Shown: positions 34,719 to 45,705, counted from the first letter of the stretch. The stretch: DNA of 64,000 nucleotides from Candidatus Thiothrix putei (GCA_029972225.1 CP124756.1:496001-560000); one strand, 5' to 3'. Notes: generated from the letters alone by a model not told the origin. Numbers and translations: made by a program.

Positions 34719-35996
34719 TCAGCCAAACTTGAGGGTTTGTTGTACGGGCATCCCCGCAGGCTGCACGCCATGCTCGCCACATAGCCGATTCAGGAAATCC
34801 ACGAGTGACAAACCCAGTTCATACGCCATATTGCTGGGCACAGCATTGCCAATCTGCTTGTATTGCGAAGTCAATGCCCCCTTGAATTGCCAATCATCCG
34901 GGAAGGTTTGGATGCGGGCATATTCGCGCACCGTAAACGGGCGGGTTTCTTCGGGGTGGCAACGTTCCGTCTGTTTTTGGGCAGGGGCGCAGGTGAGGGT
35001 TAGGCAAGGTTCATCCCAGTGCATCCGTCGCGCCATCCCGGTTTTGCCGCCACCGAGGTAATAACTTTGCATCATATAAGCTTTTTGCACGTCTTCCGGC
35101 AAATCACGCCAATAACCACCGGGGGGAACTTGTGCCATCACTGCGGCTTTTTTGGCAGGGTAGCCTTGCCCTGCGGAGGTGGGAACATTGCAAGGAAACA
35201 GTTCACCCGCCTTCAAAGCATCTTTTAGCGTGTAGATTTTTTGGTAAGGGCGGGGCCAGTGGAATTTTACCAATCCGGCAAGATCATTGCGGATACCAAC
35301 CAGCAACAAGCGTTCACGTTTTTGCGGGACACGGTAGAAAATGGCTTTCATTACGTGCGGTTCAAGCAGCGTGTAGCCCAGTTCACTGATAACGGAACGG
35401 ATATTTTCCAGCGTTTTACCATCATCATGGTTGAGTAAGCCCCGCACATTTTCCGCCATGAATAGCTTGGGGTTGGTTTCTTTGATGGCGCGGGCAAACT
35501 CGAAAAATAGTGTGCCACGGGCATCTTCAAAGCCCATTTTCTTGCCAATGTAACTGAATGCCTGACAGGGGAAACCACCCGTCACTACGTCAACCTGATC
35601 ACGGTAAGGGCTGAAATCCAACATGCTGATGTCACCGCATTGTACATTCCAGAGAGGACGATTAGCTTTGAGGGTGGCGCAAGCATCCTTATTGATCTCA
35701 TTCAGCAGCACGGTTTCCAAACCCGCTTTTTCCAGCCCTATTGCTAAACCACCAGCCCCAGCAAACAGTTCAATGGATGGGTAACGGTGATCGGGAGTAA
35801 TACTGGGGCGATTGCTGTCATCAAAAATAAAGCTCAACTCCTCAAATTGCCGCAGTTGTTCCTTGCTATAAAAGCGGTAGTTGTTCACAGGGTGGCGGAT
35901 GGAGGGTAGTTTTCCGCTGTTATCCCAACGGCGCAGGGTTTCTTTGGAAACCCCCAGCATGTCAGCAACTTGAGCGACAGAGTACAGGTTATTCAT
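34719..35996 (-). CDS. DNA cytosine-5 methyltransferase with N-terminal MerR-type HTH
   Basis: 425 aa from the ATG at 35994-35996, which overlaps the stop of the upstream methylase (TGATG). Residues 1-50 form a MerR-type HTH ([20 protein letters not shown] then [11 protein letters not shown]). The methylase follows: [16 protein letters not shown], catalytic Cys about 144 in [27 protein letters not shown] and a C-terminal [15 protein letters not shown]. The HTH could let the enzyme repress its own operon, as N-terminal HTHs do in SsoII-type methylases. It is third in the operon. Confidence 0.9.
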   Translation of the reverse strand: MNNLYSVAQVADMLGVSKETLRRWDNSGKLPSIRHPVNNYRFYSKEQLRQFEELSFIFDDSNRPSITPDHRYPSIELFAGAGGLAIGLEKAGLETVLLNEINKDACATLKANRPLWNVQCGDISMLDFSPYRDQVDVVTGGFPCQAFSYIGKKMGFEDARGTLFFEFARAIKETNPKLFMAENVRGLLNHDDGKTLENIRSVISELGYTLLEPHVMKAIFYRVPQKRERLLLVGIRNDLAGLVKFHWPRPYQKIYTLKDALKAGELFPCNVPTSAGQGYPAKKAAVMAQVPPGGYWRDLPEDVQKAYMMQSYYLGGGKTGMARRMHWDEPCLTLTCAPAQKQTERCHPEETRPFTVREYARIQTFPDDWQFKGALTSQYKQIGNAVPSNMAYELGLSLVDFLNRLCGEHGVQPAGMPVQQTLKFG

Positions 35997-37504
35997 CAAG
36001 CTGCCACCTTGCAGGAAGCAACATCCCCCAAACAACCTGTATCCATGATTGCCTGCCCCAACATCTGAATGACCGGCACGGAAACACTATTACCCACCAG
36101 TTTCATCCAACGGCTACGGGATTCGGGCAACGGGAAATCGGGTGGGAAGCCTTGAATTAAACAGGCTTCTGAACGTGAGATTTTCCTGAAACGTTGGGGA
36201 TGAAAAATTTCCTGCAAAAAGGCTTGTTTGTAACCTGCTTCGGTATCCGCCTCAATGTCTTGTAATGCCACAAAATCATTGGTATCACTCGCTACCAGCG
36301 TGGGGAATGCCTCTGAGCGCGGCAAGAAAATGCGGTTGATACCTTCAATACCGGTGCTGATTTTGGTGTAACGAAATTCGTAACGTACTTCGCTGCACGC
36401 TAGCACCGCTTTAGCAACCAAGGCAGGGATGGTTTTATCCAGTGCAACCTTGGACTTTTTCAATTCACGGCATTCTTTTAGGGAATCCAGCGTGATCTCC
36501 CCGGCTTCCACATGCCGCAACACCAGCCGCTCCTCGTGGCTTAATACCAGATGATTGCCCGGTTTCACGGTATAGGCATAATCGACTGTTTTCAGGATGC
36601 CCATTGTCACCAAGGCTTCCAACTCTTCCTGCTGAATGGAACTGTCTAAACCCTGCAAATGGGCAAGGGACAAGGGGTTGCCGTCCAGTTTGCCGTAAGT
36701 GCGTTTGCGGCGGTTACGCAACATCAACAAGCAAATCTGTTTTTGCCTATCCGTTGTCGGAAACAAATCCCACGAGTGGATAGTGGTCGGACCATTACGA
36801 ATGTCATTGAACAGGAAAAAGTCATTCATGCCGTTGAGTTTGCGGTAACGGCGTTTGTCCGCTACTGGATTGCCGAATAGGTCGGTAAGCGTGTCGATGT
36901 CCGGTGTTGAAGACTTGCCCACATCACTTTGCAGCACATCAGCGAGTTTCATGGTAATTTTTTGTGGGGCAGGCAAGCGAAATTGCTGCAAATGAGCCTC
37001 ATGCAGGAAACCAATGATATAAACCCTGACCCGATCCTGTGGCACACCGTAATCGGAGGAATTCAAGACAAAATGCTTGGCGAAATACCCGGCTTGACGG
37101 ATGCGGGCGAGGATATAAGACAACGCGCCTTGGTTACGGGGATCTGCCAGTCCTTTGACATTCTCGAAAATGAAAGCGTTGGGGCGCGACTGGTTGAGCA
37201 GGTAAAGCGTGTCATTCCACAACTGCCCCCGGTCATCATCAAATCCTAAGTTCTTACCTGCAATTGACCAACTCTGGCAAGGCACTCCTGCTGTGAGGAT
37301 GTCGTGGGGCGGCAAGCTTTTAACCTTGGTAATATCACCAAGATTCAAGCTGGATTCTTCCTTGAAATGGGTGCAATAGGTGTTGATAGCATCGTTGTGG
37401 ATTTCGCTGAAATGGAGACATTCCCCACCCAAGCGGTTCAATGCCAAACGAAAGCCCCCGATTCCGGCAAACAGGTCAATGAATGTGAAAGTGGACGTAT
37501 TCAT
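35996..37504 (-). CDS. DNA cytosine-5 methyltransferase, second enzyme of the operon
   Basis: 502 aa. FIDLFAGIGGFRLAL (motif I), catalytic Cys76 in GVPCQSWSIAG, FENVKG, VPQDRVRVY, and GNSVSVPVIQMLG near the end. The long variable region (about 190-430) is larger than usual and contains inserted helical sequence besides the target recognition domain. It overlaps the nuclease gene upstream by 4 bp and the HTH-methylase downstream by 1 bp, so the three genes are one transcription and translation unit. Confidence 0.92.
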   Translation of the reverse strand: MNTSTFTFIDLFAGIGGFRLALNRLGGECLHFSEIHNDAINTYCTHFKEESSLNLGDITKVKSLPPHDILTAGVPCQSWSIAGKNLGFDDDRGQLWNDTLYLLNQSRPNAFIFENVKGLADPRNQGALSYILARIRQAGYFAKHFVLNSSDYGVPQDRVRVYIIGFLHEAHLQQFRLPAPQKITMKLADVLQSDVGKSSTPDIDTLTDLFGNPVADKRRYRKLNGMNDFFLFNDIRNGPTTIHSWDLFPTTDRQKQICLLMLRNRRKRTYGKLDGNPLSLAHLQGLDSSIQQEELEALVTMGILKTVDYAYTVKPGNHLVLSHEERLVLRHVEAGEITLDSLKECRELKKSKVALDKTIPALVAKAVLACSEVRYEFRYTKISTGIEGINRIFLPRSEAFPTLVASDTNDFVALQDIEADTEAGYKQAFLQEIFHPQRFRKISRSEACLIQGFPPDFPLPESRSRWMKLVGNSVSVPVIQMLGQAIMDTGCLGDVASCKVAA

Positions 37505-38340
37505 TTCAACTGATACTCCTCACTGTCTGCTGGTGGTTCAATGCAAAGGAATTCCCGATAAATCCGTTCGCGGTAGGCTTTCCCCAACTGGTTCACTTCA
37601 TGGATAAAGTTTGCATAAGCCCCCTCACCGCCGATGAAATCCCAGAATTCATTACCAATCAGCACACAAGGGTCATTGCACATGTCGAACCAACGCTTTG
37701 GAAATGACCACTGGTAGTCTTCCTTGCGCGAACCGTAAGGGTTATAGGGTAGTGCGTAGTAAGCCCCATCAATGGGTGAGCCAGCCATTGCCAGCAGTTT
37801 GAACATCTTTTCCTTGCTGACCTTGGTCTGGTCGCTGTTAGGCAATGGGCCTTTCAATTCAAACGCATAGCGTTTGCCTGTTGCTGGATTATGCACGTAG
37901 ACATCACAGACGACGGATACTGGGATGAGGTTGCCCTTTCCCGCTTTGATATAAGTCAGCTCCTCCTGCCAGTTGGGTAATACCCTGTTTTTCCCTTTAG
38001 GTGCATGTTCTAGTCGGTTCAGTGTTTCCTGAATACGCCGCAGACTTTCTTCACTCACATTGCCGGTGATGGAATGTCCCAGCAAACACTCCCCATGTGC
38101 TTCCTTGGCAACCACTTGGGCAAGTTTCTCCCATACACCGCCAAAGGGGGTAACGAATCGGCGTTCAAAATGTGAGCCTTTAAAAATCTCATCTGGCACA
38201 AGTGCAGCATACAAAGGCTTAAGAGAATGGTGCGTTTCTTTAATGAATGGGTCTTCAACCAGCACTTTGTGCATGACGCGATCCATCATTGTGCTGACAG
38301 CCCCTTGGATGGCGGTGGCAACCTTGGCTTTATTATCCAT
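37501..38340 (-). CDS. type II restriction endonuclease, TdeIII-like
   Basis: 279 aa. The pattern KGPLPNSDQTKVSKEKMFK, ALPYNPYGSR and the VLIGNEFWDFIGGEG block fit my recollection of the TdeIII family (a type II enzyme recognising GGNCC). A PD-(D/E)XK core is readable: D in VVCDVYV (about residue 146) and E-L-K in FELKGP (about 160-162). First gene of an R-M-M operon; nuclease first without a controller gene is unusual. Family call moderate; restriction role strong from context. Confidence 0.68.
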   Translation of the reverse strand: MDNKAKVATAIQGAVSTMMDRVMHKVLVEDPFIKETHHSLKPLYAALVPDEIFKGSHFERRFVTPFGGVWEKLAQVVAKEAHGECLLGHSITGNVSEESLRRIQETLNRLEHAPKGKNRVLPNWQEELTYIKAGKGNLIPVSVVCDVYVHNPATGKRYAFELKGPLPNSDQTKVSKEKMFKLLAMAGSPIDGAYYALPYNPYGSRKEDYQWSFPKRWFDMCNDPCVLIGNEFWDFIGGEGAYANFIHEVNQLGKAYRERIYREFLCIEPPADSEEYQLK

Positions 38341-38459
38341 TTGTTTCTAAAATACCTTAACTAACCTTATACATGGTTATCATTATAGGCTATTTTTTCG
38401 ATGTAGTAGATGTAGTGTTAGTATGCGCACGTTCCTTAAGCCATATAAGTAATATCATG
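38341..38459. promoter_or_regulatory. promoter region of the restriction operon
   Basis: AT-rich 119 bp between the nuclease start and the right 57-bp repeat. No clear controller-protein box was found. On the leftward strand a promoter is expected here because no other upstream DNA belongs to the insert. Confidence 0.4.
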
Positions 38460-38516
38460 CGGAAATCCGCGCCGGGCGGCTATGGGCGTGCGTATAATCC
38501 GGTTTTTTGCAGCGCG
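38460..38516. repeat. 57-bp direct repeat, right copy (target duplication)
   Basis: Partner of 34641-34697; TATAAT at 38493-38498 lies about 31 bp upstream of the prenyltransferase start, so this copy still carries that gene's probable -10 box. Confidence 0.9.
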
Positions 38517-38744
38517 ATAGGCGACACGATGGCACAAGAACCCGATCTGAGTTTGCGGCAGCAGCCGTTGTTACGTTATTGGCTGGCAACCCGCCCCGCT
38601 TTTCTGGCGGCAAGTGTTGTACCGGCGGTGGTGGGCGCGGCAGCAGCCTGGGCGCAAGGCTATGCCTTGCACGGCTGGTTACTGGCGTGGACAGTGCTGG
38701 CGGTGATGTTGGTACACGCGGGCATGAATGTGCTGAACGATTAC

Positions 38745-39884
38745 TATACCAGTCCGTGCCATAAAATAGTTTTTTTGATCAAGGAAATATGGTTAGATGA
38801 CTGGTAACAAAAGCAGCCATGAGTAATGTATGACATTAAAAATCACTTTCACTGAGGATGAGATAGCGGAGCTGTTCTACTGGAAGGAGCGCCATCCTCA
38901 TCCCAGAGTCCGTAAGAAAATGTCCGTGCTGTACCTGAAATCCCAACAGTTGACGCATAAGGAAATCAAACGATTGGAAAGGATTACAGAAGCCACGCTG
39001 CTTGCCTACCTAAACGCCTACCTACAACCTAACGGTTTAGAAGCTCTTAAAGAAATACGATTCAATAAACCACAGAGTGATTTGATGGCATATAAAGACA
39101 AGATTGAAGCCTATTTTCGTGAATATCCCCCCGCAACCAGCAAGGCGGCAGCCGCTAAGATTGAGGAGCTGACAGGCATCAAACGCAGTGAGGACAGGGT
39201 ACGTGTCTTTATGAAGAAAATAGGGATGGACATCCATAAAGTGGGGATGATACCCGCCAAAGCTGATGTGGAAGCACAAGAAAAGTTCCTGGAAAATGAA
39301 CTAAAACCGCGCATTCAGGAGGCTAAGGAGGGCAAACGCGCCCTTTTTTTGTCGATGCCGCCCACTTCGTGTTAGCACCGTTTCTGGGGTTTTTGTGGTC
39401 ATTTTCCCGCGTATTCATCAAAGCCCCCTGTGGTCGACAACGCTACAACGTATTGGGCGCACTCAATGCGATAACGCTACAACTCATCACGATCACTAAC
39501 GACTCCTATATCAACGCTAACAGCGTGTGTGAATTATTGGAAAAAATTGCAGCGTTAGCACTCAAAATACCGATCACTTTGGTCTTGGATAATGCCAAGT
39601 ATCAACGCTGTGAAGCCGTGTTTGCCTGTGCGAAAAGGCTCAATATTGAACTATTATTTTTACCGACCTATTCACCCAACCTCAATCTGATTGAACGGTT
39701 GTGGAAGTTCGTCAAGAAAAAATGCTTGTACTCGAAATACTATGATAAGTTTCCCGCTTTCAAGGCGGCCATCACCAACTGTCTCGACAAGCTGGATACC
39801 GATCACAAGAAAGAACTGACCCAGTTGATGACAACAAATTTTCAAACCTTTAAAAATGTTCAGGTCTTGACGCTGTAAGGTATA
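38745..39884 (+). mobile_element. IS630-family element, copy C
   Basis: 1140 bp, TATA at both ends, inserted at the TA of the NDYYD codons of the prenyltransferase. Confidence 0.93.
38830..39878 (+). CDS. IS630 transposase (copy C, frameshifted)
   Basis: Identical by eye to copy B over both frames; T7 slip site at about 39344-39350. Confidence 0.9.
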
Positions 39885-40609
39885 CGACGAGCAAAACGGT
39901 ACAGATCGGCGCAATACCCAACGCTTGTTTCCGTTTACCGGCGGTAGCCGCTTTATCCAGAACGGCGTATTGAGCGCGGGCGAAACCTTGGTGTTCGGCG
40001 CGTGGTTGCTGGCGGTGGCAATGCTGATCGGGGTGGGATTGGCATGGCAAAGCGGGATGGATTTACTGTGGATTGGTGTGGCAGGTTTAGTAATTGGTTG
40101 GGGTTATTCCGCACCGCCGTTGAATTTGAATGGTCGCGGTTGGGGCGAACCCACCATTGCGGTGAGTTTTGGCGTGTTAACCCCGTTAGGCGCGTGGTTT
40201 GTGCAAACGGGCGCGTTGGCGTGGTATCCGATTGTGATCAGTTTGCCCTTGTCGTTGTTAATCATGAATATTTTGCTGATTAACCAGTTCCCTGACCGCG
40301 AAGCGGATGCTGCCAGCGGTAAGCATCATTGGGTGGTACGTTTTGGGGCAGATGCGGCGGCGAAGGTTTATGTGGCGGCGGTATTGCTGGCAACATTGTT
40401 GCTGGTGTTGTGGGTAATGCTGGATGTATTGCCACCGATGGCCTTACTGAGTGCTTTGCCGTTGGGGATTGCGTTGCGTGCCGGTTTGCAATTGGTGGAA
40501 CACGCGCACGCCCCGCACAAACTCGAACCGGCGATTAAAATGACGATTGGCAGCGCGGTATTGCACGGCGTGCTGTTGTCCTTGGCGTTATGGCTGGTAT
40601 AGTTCGCGG

Positions 40610-41662
40610 ATGAACCCAACTACCTTTGATACCAGCGGCTTTCCCGCCGCCTACGCCGCGCCGTTAAGCGGGCATTTTCGTGTCTTACCCGAAGACTTTA
40701 TCGTGGATGAGCTGATGGATTTTGAGCTGTCCGGCACAGGCGAACACCTGTGGCTGCAAGTGCGCAAAACCCTCGCGAATACCGATTGGGTCGGCAACCA
40801 ACTGGCGCGTTGCGCGGGCATTTCCGGCAAAGACGTGAGTTACGCAGGGCTAAAAGACCGCCACGCGGTGACGACGCAATGGTTTAGCCTGCAATTGCCG
40901 GGGAAGGATGACCCCGATTTTGCCGCGTTACCGCCGGAAATCGAAATCCTCGCGCAACAACGCCATGACAAAAAACTGCGGCGGGGCGCGTTGAGCGGCA
41001 ACCGTTTCAGCCTGACCTTGCGGAATTGCACGGGGGATTTTGCCGTCGCGCAAAGCCTGTGCCAGCAAATTACTCAGCAGGGTATTCCCAATTACTACGG
41101 CGAACAGCGTTTCGGGCATAACTTCGGCAATTTGCGCAAAGCCGAACGCTGGTTTGCGGACGGTGTTGCGCCCAAGCAGCGTACCCAGCGTAGCTTGTAT
41201 CTGTCGGCGGCGCGTTCGTGGATGTTCAACCACATTCTGGCGGAACGGGTGAAAGCGGGGACGTGGCATCAGCGCGTGGCGGGCGATGTGTTCATGTTTG
41301 AAGGCGGCAATGCGTGGTTTGCGGATGATGTGACGGATGCGACGCTTGAGCCACGTTTAGCGGCGCTGGCAATCCACCCGACGGGCGCATTGTGGGGCAG
41401 GGGCGAGTTGGATACCCGCGACGCGGCGCGTGCGCTAGAAGCAGAACAAACGGCGCGTTTTCCGATTTTCTGCGCAGGGCTGGAAAAGCAGGGGTTGAAG
41501 CAAGAACGCCGCGCCTTACGCATTCAAGTCGGTGAGGTCGGGTTTGAGGTGCTGGGTGAAACCACCTTGCGCTTGGCGTTTACCTTGCCGCCGGGGTCTT
41601 ATGCCACGGTGTTTTTGGAGCAGTTGGGTACGTTTACGTCCAAATCTGTGCCAGTGCAGTAA
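40610..41662 (+). CDS. truD: tRNA pseudouridine(13) synthase
   Basis: 350 aa from ATG 40610, 7 bp after the prenyltransferase stop; a longer frame exists but overlaps that gene. TruD converts U13 of tRNA-Glu to pseudouridine. The catalytic Asp is in [13 protein letters not shown] (about residue 80); FxV...EDFIVDE at the start, NYYGEQRFG and a closing [10 protein letters not shown] block are the family signatures. Normal length. Its 3' end overlaps the convergent bioF by 29 bp. Confidence 0.95.
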   Translation: MNPTTFDTSGFPAAYAAPLSGHFRVLPEDFIVDELMDFELSGTGEHLWLQVRKTLANTDWVGNQLARCAGISGKDVSYAGLKDRHAVTTQWFSLQLPGKDDPDFAALPPEIEILAQQRHDKKLRRGALSGNRFSLTLRNCTGDFAVAQSLCQQITQQGIPNYYGEQRFGHNFGNLRKAERWFADGVAPKQRTQRSLYLSAARSWMFNHILAERVKAGTWHQRVAGDVFMFEGGNAWFADDVTDATLEPRLAALAIHPTGALWGRGELDTRDAARALEAEQTARFPIFCAGLEKQGLKQERRALRIQVGEVGFEVLGETTLRLAFTLPPGSYATVFLEQLGTFTSKSVPVQ

Positions 41663-42812
41663 GCAGTTGCTCGACATCGGTGGCGGTATGCGCTGCCGAT
41701 AAAGTCACCCGCAAGCGTGCCGTGTCGTCGGGTACGGTAGGCGGGCGGATGGCTGTAACCAATAGCCCGCGCTCTTCCAACTGACGGCTGATTGCCAACG
41801 CTTGCTCGCTGCTGCCGACCAGAATCGGTTGGATGGCAGTATCCGATGCCATCAGCGGCAAACCCAGTTGCGCGGCACCCTGGCGAAATTGTTGAATCAA
41901 TGCCTGCAAGTGTTCGCGCCGCCAGCTTTCGGTTTGCACCAATTGCAGGCTGACCAGTGTCGCGGCAGCGATAGCAGGCGGCTGCGCGGTGGTGTAAATA
42001 AACGTGCGGGCGGTTTGAATCAGGTATTCGATCAGGCCATTGCTACCTGCGACGAAAGCACCCGCTGTGCCTAGTGCTTTGCCCAATGTTCCCATGAGAA
42101 TGGGTACGTCGTCTTGGGTTAACCCTGCCGCTTCCACCAAGCCTGAACCAGTATTGCCTAATACGCCAAAACCGTGGGCATCATCCACCATCAGCCAAGC
42201 ATCATGATGCCGAGCCATGACTGCCAGTTTTGCAAGGGGGGCAACATCACCATCCATGCTGAATACGCCATCGGTGAGGATCAGTTGGGTGTTGGCGTTA
42301 TCGGCTTGTGCGAGTAAACGTTTGCCGAGGCTGGTGGTGTCGTTGTGCGGGTAACGGATCAGTTTCGCACCGGATAGCAAGCCCGCATCGACCAACGAAG
42401 CATGGTTCAAACGGTCGGCATACACCACGTCATTGCGCCCGCTCAGCAGTGCATTGACTACACCTAGATTTGCCATATACCCGGTGGAAAACAATAATGC
42501 CCGTTCCCGTCCTGTAAAGGCTGCTAATGCTTCTTCAAGTTGTTGATGGGGGCGTGAATGCCCATTAACTAAGTGAGCCGCACCACTGCCAACACCGTAA
42601 ATATTGGCGGCTTGCTGAAACGCCTGAATGACAGCGGGGTGATTGGCAAGACCAAGGTAATCATTGCTGCAAAACGCCAATAACGGTTTGCCGTCGATGT
42701 GCATGTGAGGGTGTTGAGGGGAATCGCTGATGCGTGTACTGCGGTAAAGATGCCGGGAGCGGCGTAGATCAAGTTCTGAACGGATTTTGGTAAATTTGGG
42801 ATCAGCAGACAT
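41634..42812 (-). CDS. bioF: 8-amino-7-oxononanoate synthase
   Basis: 392 aa. A PLP-dependent enzyme joining pimeloyl-ACP and alanine in biotin synthesis. Landmarks: [50 protein letters not shown] and the PLP lysine in [14 protein letters not shown] (about residue 240). Full length. Other bio genes are not in the window. It could in principle be the related 2-amino-3-ketobutyrate ligase, but the N-terminal form fits BioF. Confidence 0.92.
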   Translation of the reverse strand: MSADPKFTKIRSELDLRRSRHLYRSTRISDSPQHPHMHIDGKPLLAFCSNDYLGLANHPAVIQAFQQAANIYGVGSGAAHLVNGHSRPHQQLEEALAAFTGRERALLFSTGYMANLGVVNALLSGRNDVVYADRLNHASLVDAGLLSGAKLIRYPHNDTTSLGKRLLAQADNANTQLILTDGVFSMDGDVAPLAKLAVMARHHDAWLMVDDAHGFGVLGNTGSGLVEAAGLTQDDVPILMGTLGKALGTAGAFVAGSNGLIEYLIQTARTFIYTTAQPPAIAAATLVSLQLVQTESWRREHLQALIQQFRQGAAQLGLPLMASDTAIQPILVGSSEQALAISRQLEERGLLVTAIRPPTVPDDTARLRVTLSAAHTATDVEQLLTALAQIWT

Positions 42813-42866
42813 TAGAATGGGTTACTAACGTAGTAGGGGCGAAACCGCTTTCGCCCCCACAGGCCA

Positions 42867-43097
42867 TTACGCTTTCTTAATCATGAATGTGTAGTCGCCG
42901 CCAGATTCGCTGCTGCTGATCATTTCATTGCCAGTTTGCTTGCAGAAAGCTTCCATATCTTTCACGGAACCTGGGTCAGTAGCGATGACCTTCAGGATTT
43001 CGCCAGAAGCCAAGCCGTTAATGGCTTTTTTAGTGCGCAGAATGGGCAGTGGGCAATTTAAGCCGCGAGCGTCCAGTTCTTGTTTAAAATCAGACAT
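42867..43097 (-). CDS. tusA: TusA-family sulfurtransferase
   Basis: 76 aa from the ATG at 43095-43097, preceded by AGGAGAGG. Sulfur carrier with the active cysteine in LDARGLNCPLPILRTKKA (about residue 14). It delivers persulfide sulfur for tRNA thiolation or, in sulfur oxidisers, cytoplasmic sulfur trafficking. A stand-alone gene here, which favours the general TusA role. Confidence 0.88.
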   Translation of the reverse strand: MSDFKQELDARGLNCPLPILRTKKAINGLASGEILKVIATDPGSVKDMEAFCKQTGNEMISSSESGGDYTFMIKKA

Positions 43098-43223
43098 AGT
43101 TCCTCTCCTGATCTTGCGATTAATGTGATGCGATCCAAAACTTGAGGCACGTAACATATCATCAAAATTGCTGTATCGCTATATGTTTGTATACTAAGAC
43201 CTTTGGGTAACGGGATATTTGGC

Positions 43224-44063
43224 ATGGCTGGTGGCGAGCTTCATTTCACTAAAATGCAGGGTTTGGGCAATGATTTTGTGGTGCTGGATGGCATTAACCA
43301 AAAGGTGAGCTTGAGCACTGCGCACATTCGGCAAATCGCTGACCGCCATTTCGGGGTGGGGTGTGATCAATTATTATTGGTGGAGGCGTATGCCGGTGAT
43401 GAGGCCGAGTTCCGCTACCGTATTTTCAATGCCGATGGTGGTGAGGTGGAGCAATGTGGCAATGGGGCGCGATGTTTTGCGCGTTTCGTGTATGATCAAG
43501 GTTTGACACGTAATACCACGATACCCGTCATGACCGCCAGCGGGCGCATTGTGTTGCAAATTCAAACCAATGGGTTGGTAACGGTGAATATGGGTGTGCC
43601 GGTGTTAGAGCCTGCACAAATACCATTTATTTCTGCCCAGCGCCAAACGCTTTATACGCTAGAAGTGGATGGCACAAATGTCGCGTTGGCAGCGGTGTCG
43701 ATGGGAAACCCTCATGCGGTGTTGCAAGTTGCTGACATTGACACAGCCCCTGTGGCGTCGCTGGGGATGTTGTTGGAACGCCACGCTGCTTTTCCTAAGC
43801 GGGTAAATGTCGGTTTTATGCAAGTGGTGGCACGCGATCAGATTCGCTTGCGAGTTTTCGAGCGCGGTTGCGGTGAAACGCTGGCCTGTGGCACGGGCGC
43901 TTGTGCGGCTATGGTGGCAGGGCGCTTGCAAGGGCTGTTGGATGAGCAGGTTAATGTTCACTTACCCGGCGGTGAGTTGCAGATTCAGTGGCAAGGCGAT
44001 GGACAGCCGGTATGGATGACCGGCCCGGCAGTAACGGTATTTAGGGGAACACTTACGTTATGA
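43224..44063 (+). CDS. dapF: diaminopimelate epimerase
   Basis: 279 aa from ATG 43224 (a TTG 21 bp upstream is less likely). Converts LL- to meso-diaminopimelate for lysine and peptidoglycan. Both catalytic cysteines are visible: [14 protein letters not shown] (about 75) and [13 protein letters not shown] (about 222). [14 protein letters not shown] near the start binds substrate. Overlaps the next gene by 4 bp in the conserved dapF-DUF484-xerC operon. Confidence 0.96.
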   Translation: MAGGELHFTKMQGLGNDFVVLDGINQKVSLSTAHIRQIADRHFGVGCDQLLLVEAYAGDEAEFRYRIFNADGGEVEQCGNGARCFARFVYDQGLTRNTTIPVMTASGRIVLQIQTNGLVTVNMGVPVLEPAQIPFISAQRQTLYTLEVDGTNVALAAVSMGNPHAVLQVADIDTAPVASLGMLLERHAAFPKRVNVGFMQVVARDQIRLRVFERGCGETLACGTGACAAMVAGRLQGLLDEQVNVHLPGGELQIQWQGDGQPVWMTGPAVTVFRGTLTL

Positions 44064-44779
44064 ACACAGCAGACGGACAGCATGAACAGGGCATCAGCGC
44101 AGCGCAGGTGGCAGCGTGGTTACGCCAGCATCCCGACTTTTTTCGTGAACACGAAGAGGTGTTGGATGGTTTGAGTATCCCTCATCCGCATACGGGTGGT
44201 GCGGTTTCCTTGCTGGAGCGTTTGGTGCAACGCCAGCGTGATCAGTATCGCGAGTTGCAGGAGCGTCAAAGCGAGATGCTGAAAGCGGCGCGAGACAGTG
44301 AGCATGTGATTGCCCGCTTACATCACCTAGCGCTGGAGTTGATGACGTGTGACAGTCTCGACGATGTGGTGGGAACGTGCAACAACATGCTGCGTGGCGA
44401 TTTTAAAGCGGACAATGTGGTGTTACGCCTGATCGGGCACGGACGCGCACGGGATGGCTTACATTTCATTGACCCGGATGATAAGTCTCTCAAACAACTG
44501 TCGACGTTATTCCGCAAGCGTCAGCCGGTGTGTGGACGCTTGCGCCCGCGTCAGCAAATGTTTTTGTTTGGGGAGGAGGGTGCATCCATCAAATCTGCCG
44601 TGTTGATTCCGTTATACGAGGCGCGTGAAATCGGTGTATTGGCACTGGGCAGTGAAAACGAAGCACGTTTTTATCCCGGCATGGGTACGTTATTCATTGG
44701 ACAACTCGGTGGTCTGGTGGCACGGGCGTTAGCACGTTATTTAGAACCGCCTTTGCACACTGTCGAGATGGGGTCTTAA
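44060..44779 (+). CDS. DUF484 family protein
   Basis: 239 aa. Begins with the DUF484 signature ([19 protein letters not shown]), followed by a helical segment (about 55-90) and a GAF-like domain (about 95-230). Conserved between dapF and xerC in gammaproteobacteria; role unknown. Starts on ATGA with dapF and stops 1 bp before the xerC start. Confidence 0.93.
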   Translation: MNTADGQHEQGISAAQVAAWLRQHPDFFREHEEVLDGLSIPHPHTGGAVSLLERLVQRQRDQYRELQERQSEMLKAARDSEHVIARLHHLALELMTCDSLDDVVGTCNNMLRGDFKADNVVLRLIGHGRARDGLHFIDPDDKSLKQLSTLFRKRQPVCGRLRPRQQMFLFGEEGASIKSAVLIPLYEAREIGVLALGSENEARFYPGMGTLFIGQLGGLVARALARYLEPPLHTVEMGS

Positions 44780-44780
44780 G

Positions 44781-45698
44781 GTGGCGTTAAATGAGGTTGT
44801 GGATGCGATTCTTGCCCGTTATCACCACCATTTGTTTAGTGAAAAACGTTATTCACCGCGCACGGTCAGCAGTTACGAACACGATTTACACGATTTCATC
44901 GCATGGCTAGAGCAGCAGGCAGGTGCTGCTGAACCACCTTCACCGCTCACTACCCAAACATGGCAAGTACGCCAGTGGATTAGCCACCTACACCGTAAAG
45001 GTTTGTCGGGCAAAAGTTTGCAGCGCAAGTTGTCTTCCATTCGCCGTTTTTACCGTTTCTTAGTGCGGGAAAACCTGATCGAGCATAATCCGGTGGTGGA
45101 TGTGCAATCACCCAAACATGCCCGCAAACTGCCTGATACCCTGGATGTGGATACCTTGGAGCGTCTGTTAGCCATTGAGTCGGATGATATTCTGGCGGTA
45201 CGTGATCGTGCGGTGATGGAGTTGCTGTATTCCTCTGGTTTGCGGCTGGCGGAATTGGTGGGATTAAATGTTCATGATGTCGATCAACGTCAGCAACAAG
45301 TGTGCGTAATCGGTAAAGGCAATAAAGAACGTTATGTACCCGTCGGGCGCATGGCATTAGCCGCGCTGCGTGCGTGGCTGCAACAGCGTGGTGCGTTGGC
45401 AGCACCGGGTGAGCCTGCGTTGTTTGTTAGCAAGCGCGGTACACGCTTGCATCCGCGCAGTGTGCAATTTCGTTTGAATCATTGGCGTTTACAGCAAGGT
45501 TTGGAGCAACATGTACACCCGCACAAATTGCGCCATTCCTTTGCGAGTCATGTGTTGGAGTCATCGGGGGATTTACGCGCTGTACAAGAAATGTTGGGTC
45601 ATGCTGACATTAGCACGACGCAGATTTATACCCATCTGGATTTTCAGCATCTCGCCACGGTGTATGACAAAGCACACCCGCGTGCCAAGAAAAAATAG
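44781..45698 (+). CDS. xerC: site-specific tyrosine recombinase XerC
   Basis: 305 aa from GTG 44781. With XerD it resolves chromosome dimers at dif. An N-terminal SAM-like core-binding domain (about 10-95) precedes the catalytic domain, with R in SSGLRLAELVGL, K in GKGNKERYVPV, HxxR in HKLRHSFASH, H in LGHADISTTQ and the nucleophile Y in IYTHLD. Last gene of the dapF operon here. Confidence 0.96.
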   Translation: MALNEVVDAILARYHHHLFSEKRYSPRTVSSYEHDLHDFIAWLEQQAGAAEPPSPLTTQTWQVRQWISHLHRKGLSGKSLQRKLSSIRRFYRFLVRENLIEHNPVVDVQSPKHARKLPDTLDVDTLERLLAIESDDILAVRDRAVMELLYSSGLRLAELVGLNVHDVDQRQQQVCVIGKGNKERYVPVGRMALAALRAWLQQRGALAAPGEPALFVSKRGTRLHPRSVQFRLNHWRLQQGLEQHVHPHKLRHSFASHVLESSGDLRAVQEMLGHADISTTQIYTHLDFQHLATVYDKAHPRAKKK

Positions 45699-45705
45699 GG
45701 AACGG

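Larger units (their letters stand above)
38529..40602 (+). pseudogene. UbiA-superfamily prenyltransferase (MenA-like), split by IS630 copy C
   Basis: Removing IS630 and one TA leaves 936 nt, 311 sense codons in frame. The protein has about eight to nine membrane segments. The first Asp-rich motif NDYYDEQNGTD, which binds Mg-prenyl diphosphate, is exactly where the IS sits (after NDYY). The second motif is INQFPDREAD. This spacing fits 1,4-dihydroxy-2-naphthoate prenyltransferase (MenA) or a related UbiA enzyme. Divergent placement beside ubiD suggests quinone synthesis. Inactive as read, since each half lacks part of the active site. Confidence 0.82.
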
